Shown here piece by piece: positions 34,900 to 43,761 of a stretch of 64,000 nucleotides of DNA. The DNA comes from Pseudovibrio flavus (GTDB lineage Bacteria > Pseudomonadota > Alphaproteobacteria > Rhizobiales > Stappiaceae): contig NZ_SMMA01000054.1 of the NCBI RefSeq assembly GCF_009711345.1, positions 1 through 64,000 of the forward strand, written 5' to 3'. Numbering within the stretch: the stretch's first letter is position 1; each line of letters opens with the position of its first letter. The notes beneath the pieces were generated by a model that had not been told where the DNA came from, did not search any database, and saw only the letters and a list, made by a program, of their open reading frames with translations. Position numbers and translations under genes: made by a program.

Positions 34900-35865
34900 T
34901 TACTGGTCAATCAGAGCAGAGATGGAGCCTTTGCCGAATTCAGCTTCCAGCTCATCGTAGTAAGGCTGCATTGCTGTACGGAATGGTGCAGCATCTGGAG
35001 AAGTGATTGTCAGCCCGCGCTCTTTGAACTGCTCGATCAAAGCGCTTTCTGCACCCATGGTCAGACCGTCAGCGTGGTCACCGCCAGCTGTTACAGCTGC
35101 TTTAACCCAGCCTTGCTCTTCTTCGTTAAGACCGTTCCACAGCTCTGCGGAAAGGTTAACTGCAGTAGAAGCAATGAAGTGACCGGTCAGGGCAATGTGG
35201 CTCTGCACTTCGTAGAACTTCATTGCATCGATGGTTGGCAGCGGGTTTTCCTGCGCGTCAACCTGATTGGTCTGCAGAGCAAGGTAAACTTCCGCAAACG
35301 CGACTGGTGCAGGAGAAGCGCCGGTGTTTGCAGCAAACGCGATCAGGAATGGCACGTTAGGAGTGCGAACGCGCAGGCCCTTCATGTCTTCAATAGAGTT
35401 GATCGGCTTGTTGGAAGTCATGTGGCGGGTGCCGTAGTACCAAACGTCCAGCTGCTTGATGCCGCGCTTCATGAACTCTTTGTCCATCTTCTCGCCGAAT
35501 GGGCCAGCGATGATGCGCTGTAGATGGTCAAAGTCGGAAACGACGTAAGGTGCGCCGATCAGCTTCAGCTCAGGGATCATGTAGCTCATGTCCGGATAAC
35601 CGGTCATAACGCCGCCAAGATCACCAGCCTGCATCTGTGCGGTCATGGACTTGAAGTCACCCAGCTGGGAGCTTGGGAAGATTTTCAAGGTCATTTCGCC
35701 GCCGGAGAGTTCTTCCAGCTTTTCTTTAAACTTAACTGCGCCAGCGTATGCGTAGGACGCTTCATTGTCCTGCATGCCAAGGCTAATTTCTTTTGCAGCC
35801 ATTGCGCCGCTAAAGGTTACAGAGCAAAGAGCAGTTGCAGCTACGAGTGCTTTTAAAATTTTCAT
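34900..35865 (-). CDS. TRAP transporter periplasmic substrate-binding protein (sialic-acid type)
   Basis: This 321-residue DctP/SiaP-family receptor has an N-terminal signal peptide ending near GAMAAKE. The body has GMQDNEASYAYAGAVKFKEKLEELSGG and RVRTPNVPFLIAFAANTGASPAPVAFAEVYLALQTNQVDAQENPL; the conserved arginine that binds the ligand carboxylate is in the RVRTP stretch. A strong GGGAGGTAGGA ribosome site precedes the ATG. Among nan genes it most likely binds N-acetylneuraminate. Confidence 0.9.
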   Translation of the reverse strand: MKILKALVAATALCSVTFSGAMAAKEISLGMQDNEASYAYAGAVKFKEKLEELSGGEMTLKIFPSSQLGDFKSMTAQMQAGDLGGVMTGYPDMSYMIPELKLIGAPYVVSDFDHLQRIIAGPFGEKMDKEFMKRGIKQLDVWYYGTRHMTSNKPINSIEDMKGLRVRTPNVPFLIAFAANTGASPAPVAFAEVYLALQTNQVDAQENPLPTIDAMKFYEVQSHIALTGHFIASTAVNLSAELWNGLNEEEQGWVKAAVTAGGDHADGLTMGAESALIEQFKERGLTITSPDAAPFRTAMQPYYDELEAEFGKGSISALIDQ

Positions 35866-35922
35866 TCCTACCTCCCAAGTAATGAACAGTTCCGAGCGAA
35901 CGAATAATCCCGTCGCTTCAAT

Positions 35923-36645
35923 TCAAGGCCCAGAGTCTACTTTCGGTGGTGGGGTTAGACGTGCACGGTAAGATCGCTCCAGATGATATTCCATCACCTC
36001 GGTAGCCTTGTTGGCATCCCCCACGAGAATTGCCTCGTACATCGCCCTATGTTCTTCATAGACCAAACGGTCGTAGTTCTTTTGGTCACTTACAGGGCGC
36101 CTACTCGACATTATGGCTTCAGCAAACTTGTCGTAGAGTGCGAGGATCACTTCATTTCCAACAACGGCAATCAAGCTATGGTGGAACTCAAGGTCGGTGC
36201 GCTTGAATTCCGGAGTTCCAATGGTTTGATAGTTGGCTTCTAGAGCCTGCCTTATCTTGGCAATTTGTACGTTGTTGGCTTTTCGTGTCGCTTCTCGTAT
36301 TGCGCCGCACTCAATAAACTGCCGAACCTGTTCCATGTGAGCGATGCTTTCATCAGCGCCCAAAATGTCCTGCAACCTAAGGGCGGCAGAGCCAAGAACG
36401 GTAGAGAGGGATGGATGTGCTGCGCGGGGGCGTCGTCCTGTTTCAACCGAGGCATAACCCTCAATTTGAACATGCAGCAAAGCTTCGCGAACCGTAGGTC
36501 TGGAAGCGCCAAAGCGCTCACACAACTCACGTTCTGTCGGTAACGGAGAGTCGATTGCAATCGTTCCCGAACGTATATCGCTAATCAATGACTTAGCTAT
36601 GGTATCAGATGTTTTTGCACCTTCTACCTGAGCAATGTGCTGCAT
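35923..36645 (-). CDS. GntR-family (FCD-type) regulator, NanR-like
   Basis: This regulator has an N-terminal GntR winged helix (SDIRSGTIAIDSPLPTERELCERFGASRPTVREALL) and a C-terminal FCD effector domain with metal-binding histidines (DLEFHHSLIAVVGN, YEEHRAMYEAI). The start at MQHIAQVEG is preferred; the 39-residue upstream extension has no ribosome site and poor coding character. It lies at the hinge between the nan uptake/catabolic operon and the divergent nanA gene, as NanR would. Confidence 0.82.
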   Translation of the reverse strand: MQHIAQVEGAKTSDTIAKSLISDIRSGTIAIDSPLPTERELCERFGASRPTVREALLHVQIEGYASVETGRRPRAAHPSLSTVLGSAALRLQDILGADESIAHMEQVRQFIECGAIREATRKANNVQIAKIRQALEANYQTIGTPEFKRTDLEFHHSLIAVVGNEVILALYDKFAEAIMSSRRPVSDQKNYDRLVYEEHRAMYEAILVGDANKATEVMEYHLERSYRARLTPPPKVDSGP

Positions 36646-36743
36646 ATCAAAATTCCATGATGTTTGCATAAGTTGAGTGTGACTACTCCAAAGTCTTATA
36701 TGAATCGCCCCTTTGATTTCCACTCTTTCCATTTTGGTATTAC

Positions 36744-36786
36744 TAAATAAGTTTCTTGTCAATCCAGATGTAATTCATGTAGTAAT
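36744..36786 (+). promoter_or_regulatory. Candidate nan promoter
   Basis: TTGTCA at 36756-36761 and TAGTAA at 36780-36785 (18-base spacer) form a possible promoter for nanA. The -10 half is also the right arm of an inverted repeat ATTACTA/TAGTAAT (36739-36745 and 36780-36786), a plausible operator for the divergent NanR-like regulator. Confidence 0.4.
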
Positions 36787-36839
36787 CGGGGAAAGCAGTC
36801 GCAGTTCGCTGTGATTACATTGGGAAGGAAATTGAAAAC

Positions 36840-37736
36840 ATGTCCAAGGTATTGGCAGGTATGCACGTCGCCCTTATTAGCGGCTTCTCGGATAACGGGG
36901 CGTTTGATCCTAAGCGTCAGGAAAACATACTAGAATACGTTATGCGTCAAAACGTTACCGGTCTTTACGTTGGTGGAAGCAGCGGCGAGGGCGCCTTGAT
37001 GTCAGTCGCTGAATTGAGTGCTCAACAAGAGGTTGTGAAGGGCGTTGCACAAGACACGAACCTTGAACTAATTGCCCACGTTGGACTGCCATCTCTTCGC
37101 GACTCAATTGAACTGGCAAAGCGTGCTCAGTCACTTGGCTATCACGGGCTTTCTGCCTTGCCTCCGCACGCCTATCCATACTCACAAGAAGAAATCTACG
37201 AGTATTATGAGGTGCTTGCTGCGGCGACTGATTTGCCGATGATTGTTTATGAAGTGCCAGTAAGGACAGGACGTCCAACGCCGCTCGATCAAATGATTCG
37301 TCTTTTAGACCTGCCAAATGTGAAGGGCATCAAATACACAAGCTCAGACCTGTTCGCTCTGGCGCAGCTGCAAAAAGCGCGCCCGAACAGTACTTATTTC
37401 TTCGGTTTTGACGAGATTATTTCCAGTGCGCTAGCGCTTGGTGTGGATGGCGGTATTGGCACCACCTACAACGTTCTGGGGTCACTTTATGGCGCGCTTT
37501 ATGAGGCCGCGGCTGCCAGCGATATGAAGAAAATGCAACAACTTCAACGCATTTCGCAGGATTACGTCAGTGCATTACTCGTGACTGGTGTCATTCCGGG
37601 GACAAAGCTAACGCTTGAAATGCTTGGTGTTGATTGTGGTCCGGCAAGAGCACCATTCAAGCTACGCGGTGAAGATCCGCGTAAGACCCTTGAGGCTGTA
37701 ATTAGTGATCCGGCGTTCAGAGAGTGGATTGTCTGA
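36840..37736 (+). CDS. nanA: N-acetylneuraminate lyase
   Basis: This class I aldolase of the DapA/NanA family splits N-acetylneuraminate into ManNAc and pyruvate. It shows GGSSGEGALMS for the pyruvate carboxylate, Tyr in IVYEVPVRTG, and the Schiff-base lysine in GIKYTSSDLF, which resembles NanA more than DapA. It is 298 residues and divergent from the NanR-like gene. All other nan functions lie next door. A terminator follows it. Confidence 0.85.
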   Translation: MSKVLAGMHVALISGFSDNGAFDPKRQENILEYVMRQNVTGLYVGGSSGEGALMSVAELSAQQEVVKGVAQDTNLELIAHVGLPSLRDSIELAKRAQSLGYHGLSALPPHAYPYSQEEIYEYYEVLAAATDLPMIVYEVPVRTGRPTPLDQMIRLLDLPNVKGIKYTSSDLFALAQLQKARPNSTYFFGFDEIISSALALGVDGGIGTTYNVLGSLYGALYEAAAASDMKKMQQLQRISQDYVSALLVTGVIPGTKLTLEMLGVDCGPARAPFKLRGEDPRKTLEAVISDPAFREWIV

Positions 37737-37824
37737 CCAAAAATGATTGATGGTAAGTCTACTTATTCACAGGTTCGTCGACTTTGAACGACTCACTCAG
37801 GATAAGTGATCCCAATAAGCAAGA

Positions 37825-37850
37825 AACCCCGCCGTGTTGGCGGGGTTTTT
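37825..37850 (+). terminator. Strong rho-independent terminator
   Basis: A perfect 9-bp stem AACCCCGCC/GGCGGGGTT with a 5-base loop and a following T-run lies 88 bases after nanA. A TTTCTT stretch on the other strand makes it partly bidirectional for the convergent ridA. Confidence 0.88.
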
Positions 37851-37908
37851 CGTAGGATCGACACCGCAGGACGTGATGATCGATTCTAGTGTGTGAGCAT
37901 TGTTGTAA

Positions 37909-38286
37909 TCAAAGTGGAACAATAGCTTCGATTTCAACTTTCGCTCCCAGAGGCAGCGCGGCGACCTGAACCGTGCTGCGAGCCGGGAACGGCTCGGCGA
38001 ACGCTTCCGCATAAACTTCATTCACAGCAGCAAAGTCAGCCATATCGGTGAGGAAGATGCCGATTTTAGAAGCGTTCTTAAGGTCTGCCCCTGCTTCCGC
38101 AGCAATCGCGGCAAGGTTCTTCAGGCTCTGCACAGCCTGACCTCGGGCCTCGTCGCTTGCAAATTTACCTGTGGCCGGATCGATTGGGAGTTGGCCAGAG
38201 ATAAACAGGAAGTTGTTCGCTACGATGGCCTGGGAGAACGGGCCAATAGCAGCGGGTGCAGCAGTGGTGGAGATTGGTTTACGCAT
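37909..38286 (-). CDS. RidA-type 2-iminobutanoate/2-iminopropanoate deaminase
   Basis: This 125-residue Rid protein keeps the catalytic arginine in PARSTVQVAALP and ends KVEIEAIVPL, so it should hydrolyse 2-aminoacrylate and related imines. It lies just downstream of a cysteine desulfidase/serine dehydratase-like gene on the same strand. Such enzymes release 2-aminoacrylate, so the pairing makes metabolic sense. Confidence 0.9.
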   Translation of the reverse strand: MRKPISTTAAPAAIGPFSQAIVANNFLFISGQLPIDPATGKFASDEARGQAVQSLKNLAAIAAEAGADLKNASKIGIFLTDMADFAAVNEVYAEAFAEPFPARSTVQVAALPLGAKVEIEAIVPL

Positions 38287-38304
38287 AACTTTTGTCTCCG
38301 AAAA

Positions 38305-39639
38305 TTAAACTGGGCTACGCAGCATGCTGATAACGGTTTTGTCCGTTTCAACCATGCCTGGGTTGTTAAGGGTGCCGAGGTTCGCAATGGTCTGCTCAAT
38401 AGTCTGGCTTACAATGCCGTCACCCGGTTCTACGTTTGCGCCGTTCATTGCCAGCTGGGCAAACTGCACTGCTGTTGCAGCAACAGTGGCCACTTTGTAT
38501 GCGCAGGAAACTTTCGCGCCGTCGCAGAGCATGCCCGCAAAGGTGCCGATGACGGACTGAACAGCGCCAACCATCTTTTCGATATCGCCGCCTTCAAGGT
38601 AGACGCTTGCTGCTGCTACGCCTGCGCCCGGTGCAATAGCACAGCCGCAGTAGGAGCTTACGCGGCCAGCGTGGGCTTTAACGTAGATGGCAAGGACGGA
38701 AGTGATAGCAAGAGCGCGCTGACGAACATCATCGCTTACACCAAGCTCGCGAGCGTAGGTGTCTACGCCAACAAAGTTGGTAATGCCGTGGTTGCCAGAA
38801 CCTGCGATGGAGTGAATCTGAACAGGAAGGCCGCGCATACGTGCTTCAGAAGATGCGCCAGTCATTGCACGAACGCGGCTGATGCGGCGGGCTTGCTCAT
38901 CACCAGCGACTGTTTTCATCAAAGCAGGGCCGAGTGTGGACTGTTTGTCAGCAAGGCCAATCTCGGCAGCTTCGCGGTTACGGTCTGCTGCTTCGAACAG
39001 ATAATCAGCCTCTGAAAGGTCCAGTTCAAGAACCTGAGCAAGAATATCGCGTACAGACATCGCTTTAAGGCGGTCAGTCGGGCTAACTTCATCTGCAGCT
39101 GCGCTTGTAGCTGTATTCTGCTGCGCCTGCGCGCTCTCTAGCACTTCACCATTCTTGCAAACTTCAACGATCTTGTCGTGGCGGCCCAAGATAGTGACGG
39201 TTACGACGTCATCTGCAGCTTTCGCCGTTGCTTTTAGGTAGATGGAGCCTGGAGCTTGTGCGTCACAGGTAAGGGAGATCTTATCTGCCTTCACCATTTC
39301 AATGGCAGCGGCGGTATTTTCTTCGTCAACTTTCGCGAAAACGTTGAGGCCAAGGCTGCTGTCGCAAATCAAAGCGCCAAGAGCACAGGAATACTGCAGG
39401 CCCTTGAGGGTTGTTCCTGGAATGCCAACGGTCAAGCCGTTCTTGTAAATGCTGATAGATACTTCAAGATCAATCGTCTCAGGCATGCAGCCAAGGGCTT
39501 CTGCAGCTTTCGCAGCAATCAAGGCAGCTGCGCCAACTTCGGTACAGCCAACGGCAGGTGCGATTTCGGACTTAAGGACGTCCAACATCTCCTGAGATGT
39601 TAGGGGCTTTAATGCTCCCTTTTGTTCTTGTGACAGCAT
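38305..39639 (-). CDS. L-cysteine desulfidase/L-serine deaminase family protein (CyuA/UPF0597 type)
   Basis: This iron-sulfur, PLP-independent lyase has cysteines in AVGCTEVG, YCGCAIAPGAGVAA and MLCDGAKVSCAYK that match the cluster-binding pattern of the CyuA/serine dehydratase alpha family. It should eliminate sulfide from cysteine or ammonia from serine, giving 2-aminoacrylate and then pyruvate. The start at MLSQEQKG is chosen over a longer frame. The neighbouring RidA would detoxify 2-aminoacrylate. Oxygen sensitivity is expected for the iron-sulfur cluster. Confidence 0.82.
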   Translation of the reverse strand: MLSQEQKGALKPLTSQEMLDVLKSEIAPAVGCTEVGAAALIAAKAAEALGCMPETIDLEVSISIYKNGLTVGIPGTTLKGLQYSCALGALICDSSLGLNVFAKVDEENTAAAIEMVKADKISLTCDAQAPGSIYLKATAKAADDVVTVTILGRHDKIVEVCKNGEVLESAQAQQNTATSAAADEVSPTDRLKAMSVRDILAQVLELDLSEADYLFEAADRNREAAEIGLADKQSTLGPALMKTVAGDEQARRISRVRAMTGASSEARMRGLPVQIHSIAGSGNHGITNFVGVDTYARELGVSDDVRQRALAITSVLAIYVKAHAGRVSSYCGCAIAPGAGVAAASVYLEGGDIEKMVGAVQSVIGTFAGMLCDGAKVSCAYKVATVAATAVQFAQLAMNGANVEPGDGIVSQTIEQTIANLGTLNNPGMVETDKTVISMLRSPV

Positions 39640-40241
39640 AACGTCGCCTTCAAATGGAACATGTTTGTTCACGCTTCTCTCCCATTTTTGCGAGGCCATG
39701 TACAGCGAACAATTCAAGACGCTCCGAAAACGGGCGGTGACAGCGTCTTGTTTACAGCTGAATGTGATGCCTCTGAAATTTCAATTCGGCGCAATAATGC
39801 TTCTCTAACATTTCAACGTCAAGGCGGTCATCCCGTCGCACAACGTTCAGCACTAATGGGAGGGGTGTTTTTGGAACAATTGCTCCTGCGTAATTTTGGG
39901 GGAGATTATCTCTGATATATGGCAGAGTTCTGCGGCTTTTCTGGTATTTCACTGCGTGTGGAAAATTTTCGCCGGCGCTTGTGGATACTATTATGCCTAT
40001 GAAAAACAACAGATTTACAGATATATTTCAATTTACGTCGGGGTGTCTGCCAGTTCGATTGAATGGCGTATATCGCCCCTAAGGGCTTTCGCTGAGAGGT
40101 TTCGGCTGGAAAAAGAAACGCCTCCGGATTCTCCTGTATCGTATCTTTACTGTGACCGGATGTCCCGTTTCCTTTCGCTTGACCGTGAAATGTCAGAGAG
40201 CTATCGTTCGTAATCAGATGAAATGTCAACGCAGGAAACCG
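39640..40241. other. Divergent intergenic region
   Basis: This 600-base gap lies between the desulfidase and a GntR gene. A perfect palindrome, GAGAT-T-ATCTC, lies at 39902-39912 and could be an operator. I see no convincing small gene; the frames that cross it lack ribosome sites and coding character. Confidence 0.4.
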
Positions 40242-41003
40242 ATGACAGCAGATCGCGACGAAATTCCCCAAACCACTTCTCTTAGTGATGCGGCTTATGA
40301 CCGGATCAAAGCAGATATCGTGAAGTTTGAACTGAAGCCTGGACAGGAAATTACCGAGTCCAAGCTCGTCGAGACCTACGGCATTGGTAAAGCTCCTATT
40401 CGCACAGCGCTTCTGCGCTTGTGTCATGAGCGCCTCGTGGAATCTTTACCTCGTCGCGGCTACGTCGTCGCGCCGATCACTATCCGAGATGTCATCGACA
40501 TCTACGAACTTCGTTTGTTGCTGGAGCCGGAAGCTGCGCGTCTCGCTGCTGGCCGCGTAAAAGCAGAGCGCCTGATGGAGTTGAACGAGGCTTGTGAGCA
40601 AGCTTGTAGTTCCAACGAGCCAGACGCGCCGGAGAAGTACCTTGAACTAAACACGCGGTTTCACTTGGAAATCGCAATGGCGAGTGGAAACCACCGGCTG
40701 ATTTCTTTCATTTCATCCCTGTTGGATGAGAGTCAGCGCATTCGTCACATGGGATTGAAGACCGATAACGGTTGCACAAAGGAATACCGCATTCAGCACA
40801 CACAGCTGATCGAAGCTCTTATATCGGGAGATGGGGCTTTAGCTGCGGAAATCACAGAAAGACATATCCGGGCAGGTCGTGAAATGACCGTTCGGGCTGT
40901 TCTATCAGGAGCAGATATTTTGGATAGGCCAATCAGTCCAGCCTTTGACAAGGGTGCTGGCAAGCTATTGGTCATAAAGAGGAAAGAGGAATCCGACGAG
41001 TAG
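40242..41003 (+). CDS. GntR-family (FCD-type) regulator
   Basis: This 253-residue regulator has a GntR helix-turn-helix (KADIVKFELKPGQEITESKLVETYGIGKAPIRTALLRL) and an FCD domain with ELNTRFHLEIA and late EYRIQHTQLIEA histidines. The start at MTADRDE follows AGGAAA. It stands divergent from the desulfidase and upstream of a UroD-family gene and TRAP importer, either of which may be its target. Confidence 0.85.
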   Translation: MTADRDEIPQTTSLSDAAYDRIKADIVKFELKPGQEITESKLVETYGIGKAPIRTALLRLCHERLVESLPRRGYVVAPITIRDVIDIYELRLLLEPEAARLAAGRVKAERLMELNEACEQACSSNEPDAPEKYLELNTRFHLEIAMASGNHRLISFISSLLDESQRIRHMGLKTDNGCTKEYRIQHTQLIEALISGDGALAAEITERHIRAGREMTVRAVLSGADILDRPISPAFDKGAGKLLVIKRKEESDE

Positions 41004-41056
41004 CGGCGTCGAATTCCTCCAAATTGCGATCTCAAACGACAAGATTGGAGGATCAC

Positions 41057-42031
41057 ATGAATAAAATGGAGCGTTTTCACGCTGCGGTCAAGGGCGAAGC
41101 CGTTGATCGTGTGCCGATGACATTTTGGCTTCATTTTGTAACGGATGCACTGGACGGAGCAGAATCTGCACGTTTGCATGCGAGACTTATTCGGGAATAC
41201 GACCTTGATTTGGCTAAGGTTATCAGCGACTACCGCCCAAAATTGGCGGAAGGTCTTGAAACGCTGGAAACCAAAGAGGATATGCTGAAGATCAAGGTAA
41301 AGGATCTGTCCGAACGGGAGTATCAGGAACAGTTCCGTTTGCTGCGCGTAATGCGCGCTGACTTCGGCGATGATGTGCCGGTAATCGATACGTCATTTGA
41401 CCCTATCCAGCAGGTTCTACGCCTTGCTGGTGGTGAAAAGCGGAATATCATTTTTGATAATCCAAAAGAAGCTCACCTGATGCTTGAAAACGTGACTGAA
41501 ACGCTCTGCCGTTATATGCGTCACATCAAGAGCATCGGCGTTGATGGTGTTCTTTACTCCACCCATGCTGCAATTACCGAAGCGTCTCCAGCGGGCGTTT
41601 CCGATGATATCGTCAAAGAATTCTATCATCCTTATGAAAAGGCTGTCATGGACGCCATGGAAGGAATGGTTCGTATCGTCCATCCATGCCTGACCCATTT
41701 GGATATGGATCGTATTCTTGGCTACGACTTCGAAGTTCTCAGCTGGTGGGATCGCGGCACTGAATGTCCGTCTCTTGCTGAAATGCGTGCAAAAACCGAC
41801 CGTTGTTTGATGGGTGGTTTTGATCACGCCGGAGTTATCAACCGTCCATTGCCTAAGCTTCAAGACGAAATCTTCGACGCTTTGGATCAGGTTGACGGCC
41901 GCGGCATCATCCTTTCTCCGGGCTGCACCATCTATTCACAGGTTCCGTCCCGTACTCTTCGCACCGTTCGTGATGCTGTTGACCAGTGGTCTGCTGCTAA
42001 CATTTCAGGTCTACGCCTAGCAGCTCAGTAA
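41057..42031 (+). CDS. Uroporphyrinogen decarboxylase-family protein (UroD/MtaA-like)
   Basis: This UroD-superfamily barrel, 325 residues long, includes the family ending PGCTIYSQVPSRTL, in which a cysteine serves metal binding in methyltransferase members. A VHPCLTHLDMDR stretch supplies another histidine/cysteine pair. It is probably not the haem enzyme, which has conserved arginines at its start that I do not see. Next to a TRAP importer it may be a zinc methyltransferase or other catabolic enzyme. The start follows a TTGGAGGA ribosome site. Confidence 0.78.
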   Translation: MNKMERFHAAVKGEAVDRVPMTFWLHFVTDALDGAESARLHARLIREYDLDLAKVISDYRPKLAEGLETLETKEDMLKIKVKDLSEREYQEQFRLLRVMRADFGDDVPVIDTSFDPIQQVLRLAGGEKRNIIFDNPKEAHLMLENVTETLCRYMRHIKSIGVDGVLYSTHAAITEASPAGVSDDIVKEFYHPYEKAVMDAMEGMVRIVHPCLTHLDMDRILGYDFEVLSWWDRGTECPSLAEMRAKTDRCLMGGFDHAGVINRPLPKLQDEIFDALDQVDGRGIILSPGCTIYSQVPSRTLRTVRDAVDQWSAANISGLRLAAQ

Positions 42032-42125
42032 TCGGGCTCACTGTCTATCAGTTTAAATCACATCCAAAGTCACATGCAGGGAGCTTGTGACAACCATAAC
42101 CTATTGTTTTCTTTGGGAGGAAAAC

Positions 42126-43121
42126 ATGAAAAAACTACTCGCGACACTCGCCGCCACTACAGTTCTTTCCGTTGCAGCTTCGGGAGCATTTGCTGCAAAG
42201 TATGAACTGCGTCTTTCCACCGTGGTCAACGACCCGCATCCATGGACCGAAGCTGCTTTCCAGATGGCTAAGGAAGTGGAAGAAAAGACTAAAGGCGAAG
42301 TGAAGATCACCGTTTTTGAAGGTGGTTCTTTGGGTAGCGATGCTGCGGCAATCGACCAGATGCGCATGGGCTCAGTAGACTTCGTTGTTGGCGGTACCAC
42401 CAACGCTGCTCGTGTTGCACCTGAATTCGGCGTGTTCTCTCTGTCTTACCTGTTTGAGAACATGGACCAGTTCAAACGCGCTATGGATCCGGCTTCTCCA
42501 GTTGTTAAGCAGCTGAAAGAAACCATTTCCGATCGCGGCATGGGCTTTGAACTGCTCGCTCTTGGTGGTGGCGGTACTCGTACCTTCTCCAACAACCGGC
42601 GTCCTATCAACTCCGTGGAAGACATCAAGGGTCTGAAAATGCGCGTTCCTGGCGCAAAAGCAGATGCTCTGATGTGGTCTGAGCTTGGCGCTCTGCCAAC
42701 TTCCATGCCGTTCACCGAAGTATACTCTGCAATCCAGACCGGCGTTGTAGACTCCTTCGAAAGCACCATCTCCAGCTTCAGCTCTTCCAAGTTCTACGAA
42801 GTGGCGAAGTATCATGCTCTGACCAACCACCAGATCATGACCACTCACATCTCCGGAAGTAGCGCAACCATGAACCGTTTGCCAGACGAGTATGCTGCAA
42901 TCGTTCGCGAAGCAGCAAACAACGCCGGTAAGGTTATCACTGAAGCAGGCGAACGCTTTGACGCGGAAGTTCTGGCAACTCTGCCTTCTAAAGGCGTGAC
43001 CGTAACGACCGTTGATACCGCTCCTTTTGCAGCGAAACTGGTATCCCTTCACGAGGAAATCGCAGAGGACGCTGGCTACCCAGAAATCCTCGCTCTGATC
43101 CGTGAATCCAACGCAAAATAA
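42126..43121 (+). CDS. TRAP transporter periplasmic substrate-binding protein
   Basis: This DctP-family receptor has a signal peptide (MKKLLATLAATTVLSVAASGAFA) and the usual body with ALPTSMPFTEVYSAIQTGVVDSFEST. The conserved arginine is in MRVPGAKADALM. A strong GGGAGG ribosome site precedes the ATG. Codon use is strongly biased to the preferred set, more so than in neighbours, which suggests high expression. The substrate is unknown. Confidence 0.9.
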   Translation: MKKLLATLAATTVLSVAASGAFAAKYELRLSTVVNDPHPWTEAAFQMAKEVEEKTKGEVKITVFEGGSLGSDAAAIDQMRMGSVDFVVGGTTNAARVAPEFGVFSLSYLFENMDQFKRAMDPASPVVKQLKETISDRGMGFELLALGGGGTRTFSNNRRPINSVEDIKGLKMRVPGAKADALMWSELGALPTSMPFTEVYSAIQTGVVDSFESTISSFSSSKFYEVAKYHALTNHQIMTTHISGSSATMNRLPDEYAAIVREAANNAGKVITEAGERFDAEVLATLPSKGVTVTTVDTAPFAAKLVSLHEEIAEDAGYPEILALIRESNAK

Positions 43122-43138
43122 CAAGCGCTTTTAAGGGT

Positions 43139-43164
43139 CGGGGGCATTCCCAAACATGCCCCCG
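43139..43164 (+). terminator. Intercistronic hairpin after the second TRAP binding-protein gene
   Basis: A perfect 9-bp stem CGGGGGCAT/ATGCCCCCG with an 8-base loop lies between the binding protein and small-permease genes, without a T-run. It occupies the same place as the hairpins at 34811 and 10397. Confidence 0.65.
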
Positions 43165-43248
43165 ATCTTGATGCCAGTCTCGTTTGGCTCGAAGCCTGCA
43201 TTTTTAAGCGCAACGAGTCAGACCTAATCACTAATAAAGGAACAGGTC

Positions 43249-43758
43249 GTGCTCACTAAAATCAATGACATTTTAGAGAAGCTGCTACTGACCATCGTCT
43301 GGCCACTCTTTCTTCTATATATCGGTACGATCTTTATGCAGGTCATGTGCCGCAGCTTCTTCGACGTATCTATCCTCTGGCTCGATGAAGTCGCCCTGAT
43401 GTGCTTTATGTGGACCATCATGCTGGGCGCAGCTGTAGGTCTTCGCAGACAGGTTCACTATCTCGTTGAATCTATTCCAGATACCTATCCCCTCCCAAGC
43501 CTTATCCTGAAACTCTTCGCACACGTTGTTGTTGCCATCATGATCTACGTCTTTATCGACGCAGGTTGGGGTTACACGAAGATGAGCATGTGGAGCTTCT
43601 CTACCGCGCTCAGCGTGCCTTGGGGTTACGTCTACGTTTCTCTGCCTCTGTCGGCTCTCTTCATGATCCCATTCTGGGTCGAAGCAGTCATGAAAGACAT
43701 TCAGGCATATCGCAATTACGACATTGCTTACGTACGCGATTTTGATAACGAGGTTTAA
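43249..43758 (+). CDS. TRAP transporter small permease
   Basis: This 169-residue DctQ-type subunit has four hydrophobic helices and the WLDEVALMCFMWTIMLGAAV motif. It starts with GTG after an AAAGGAAC site. It is the second gene of the second TRAP operon. Confidence 0.88.
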   Translation: MLTKINDILEKLLLTIVWPLFLLYIGTIFMQVMCRSFFDVSILWLDEVALMCFMWTIMLGAAVGLRRQVHYLVESIPDTYPLPSLILKLFAHVVVAIMIYVFIDAGWGYTKMSMWSFSTALSVPWGYVYVSLPLSALFMIPFWVEAVMKDIQAYRNYDIAYVRDFDNEV

Positions 43759-43761
43759 GCC

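Noticed and set aside
39896-40427. Open frames on both strands between the desulfidase and the GntR gene
   Set aside because: They lack ribosome sites and motifs, and the longer one runs antisense into the GntR coding sequence.
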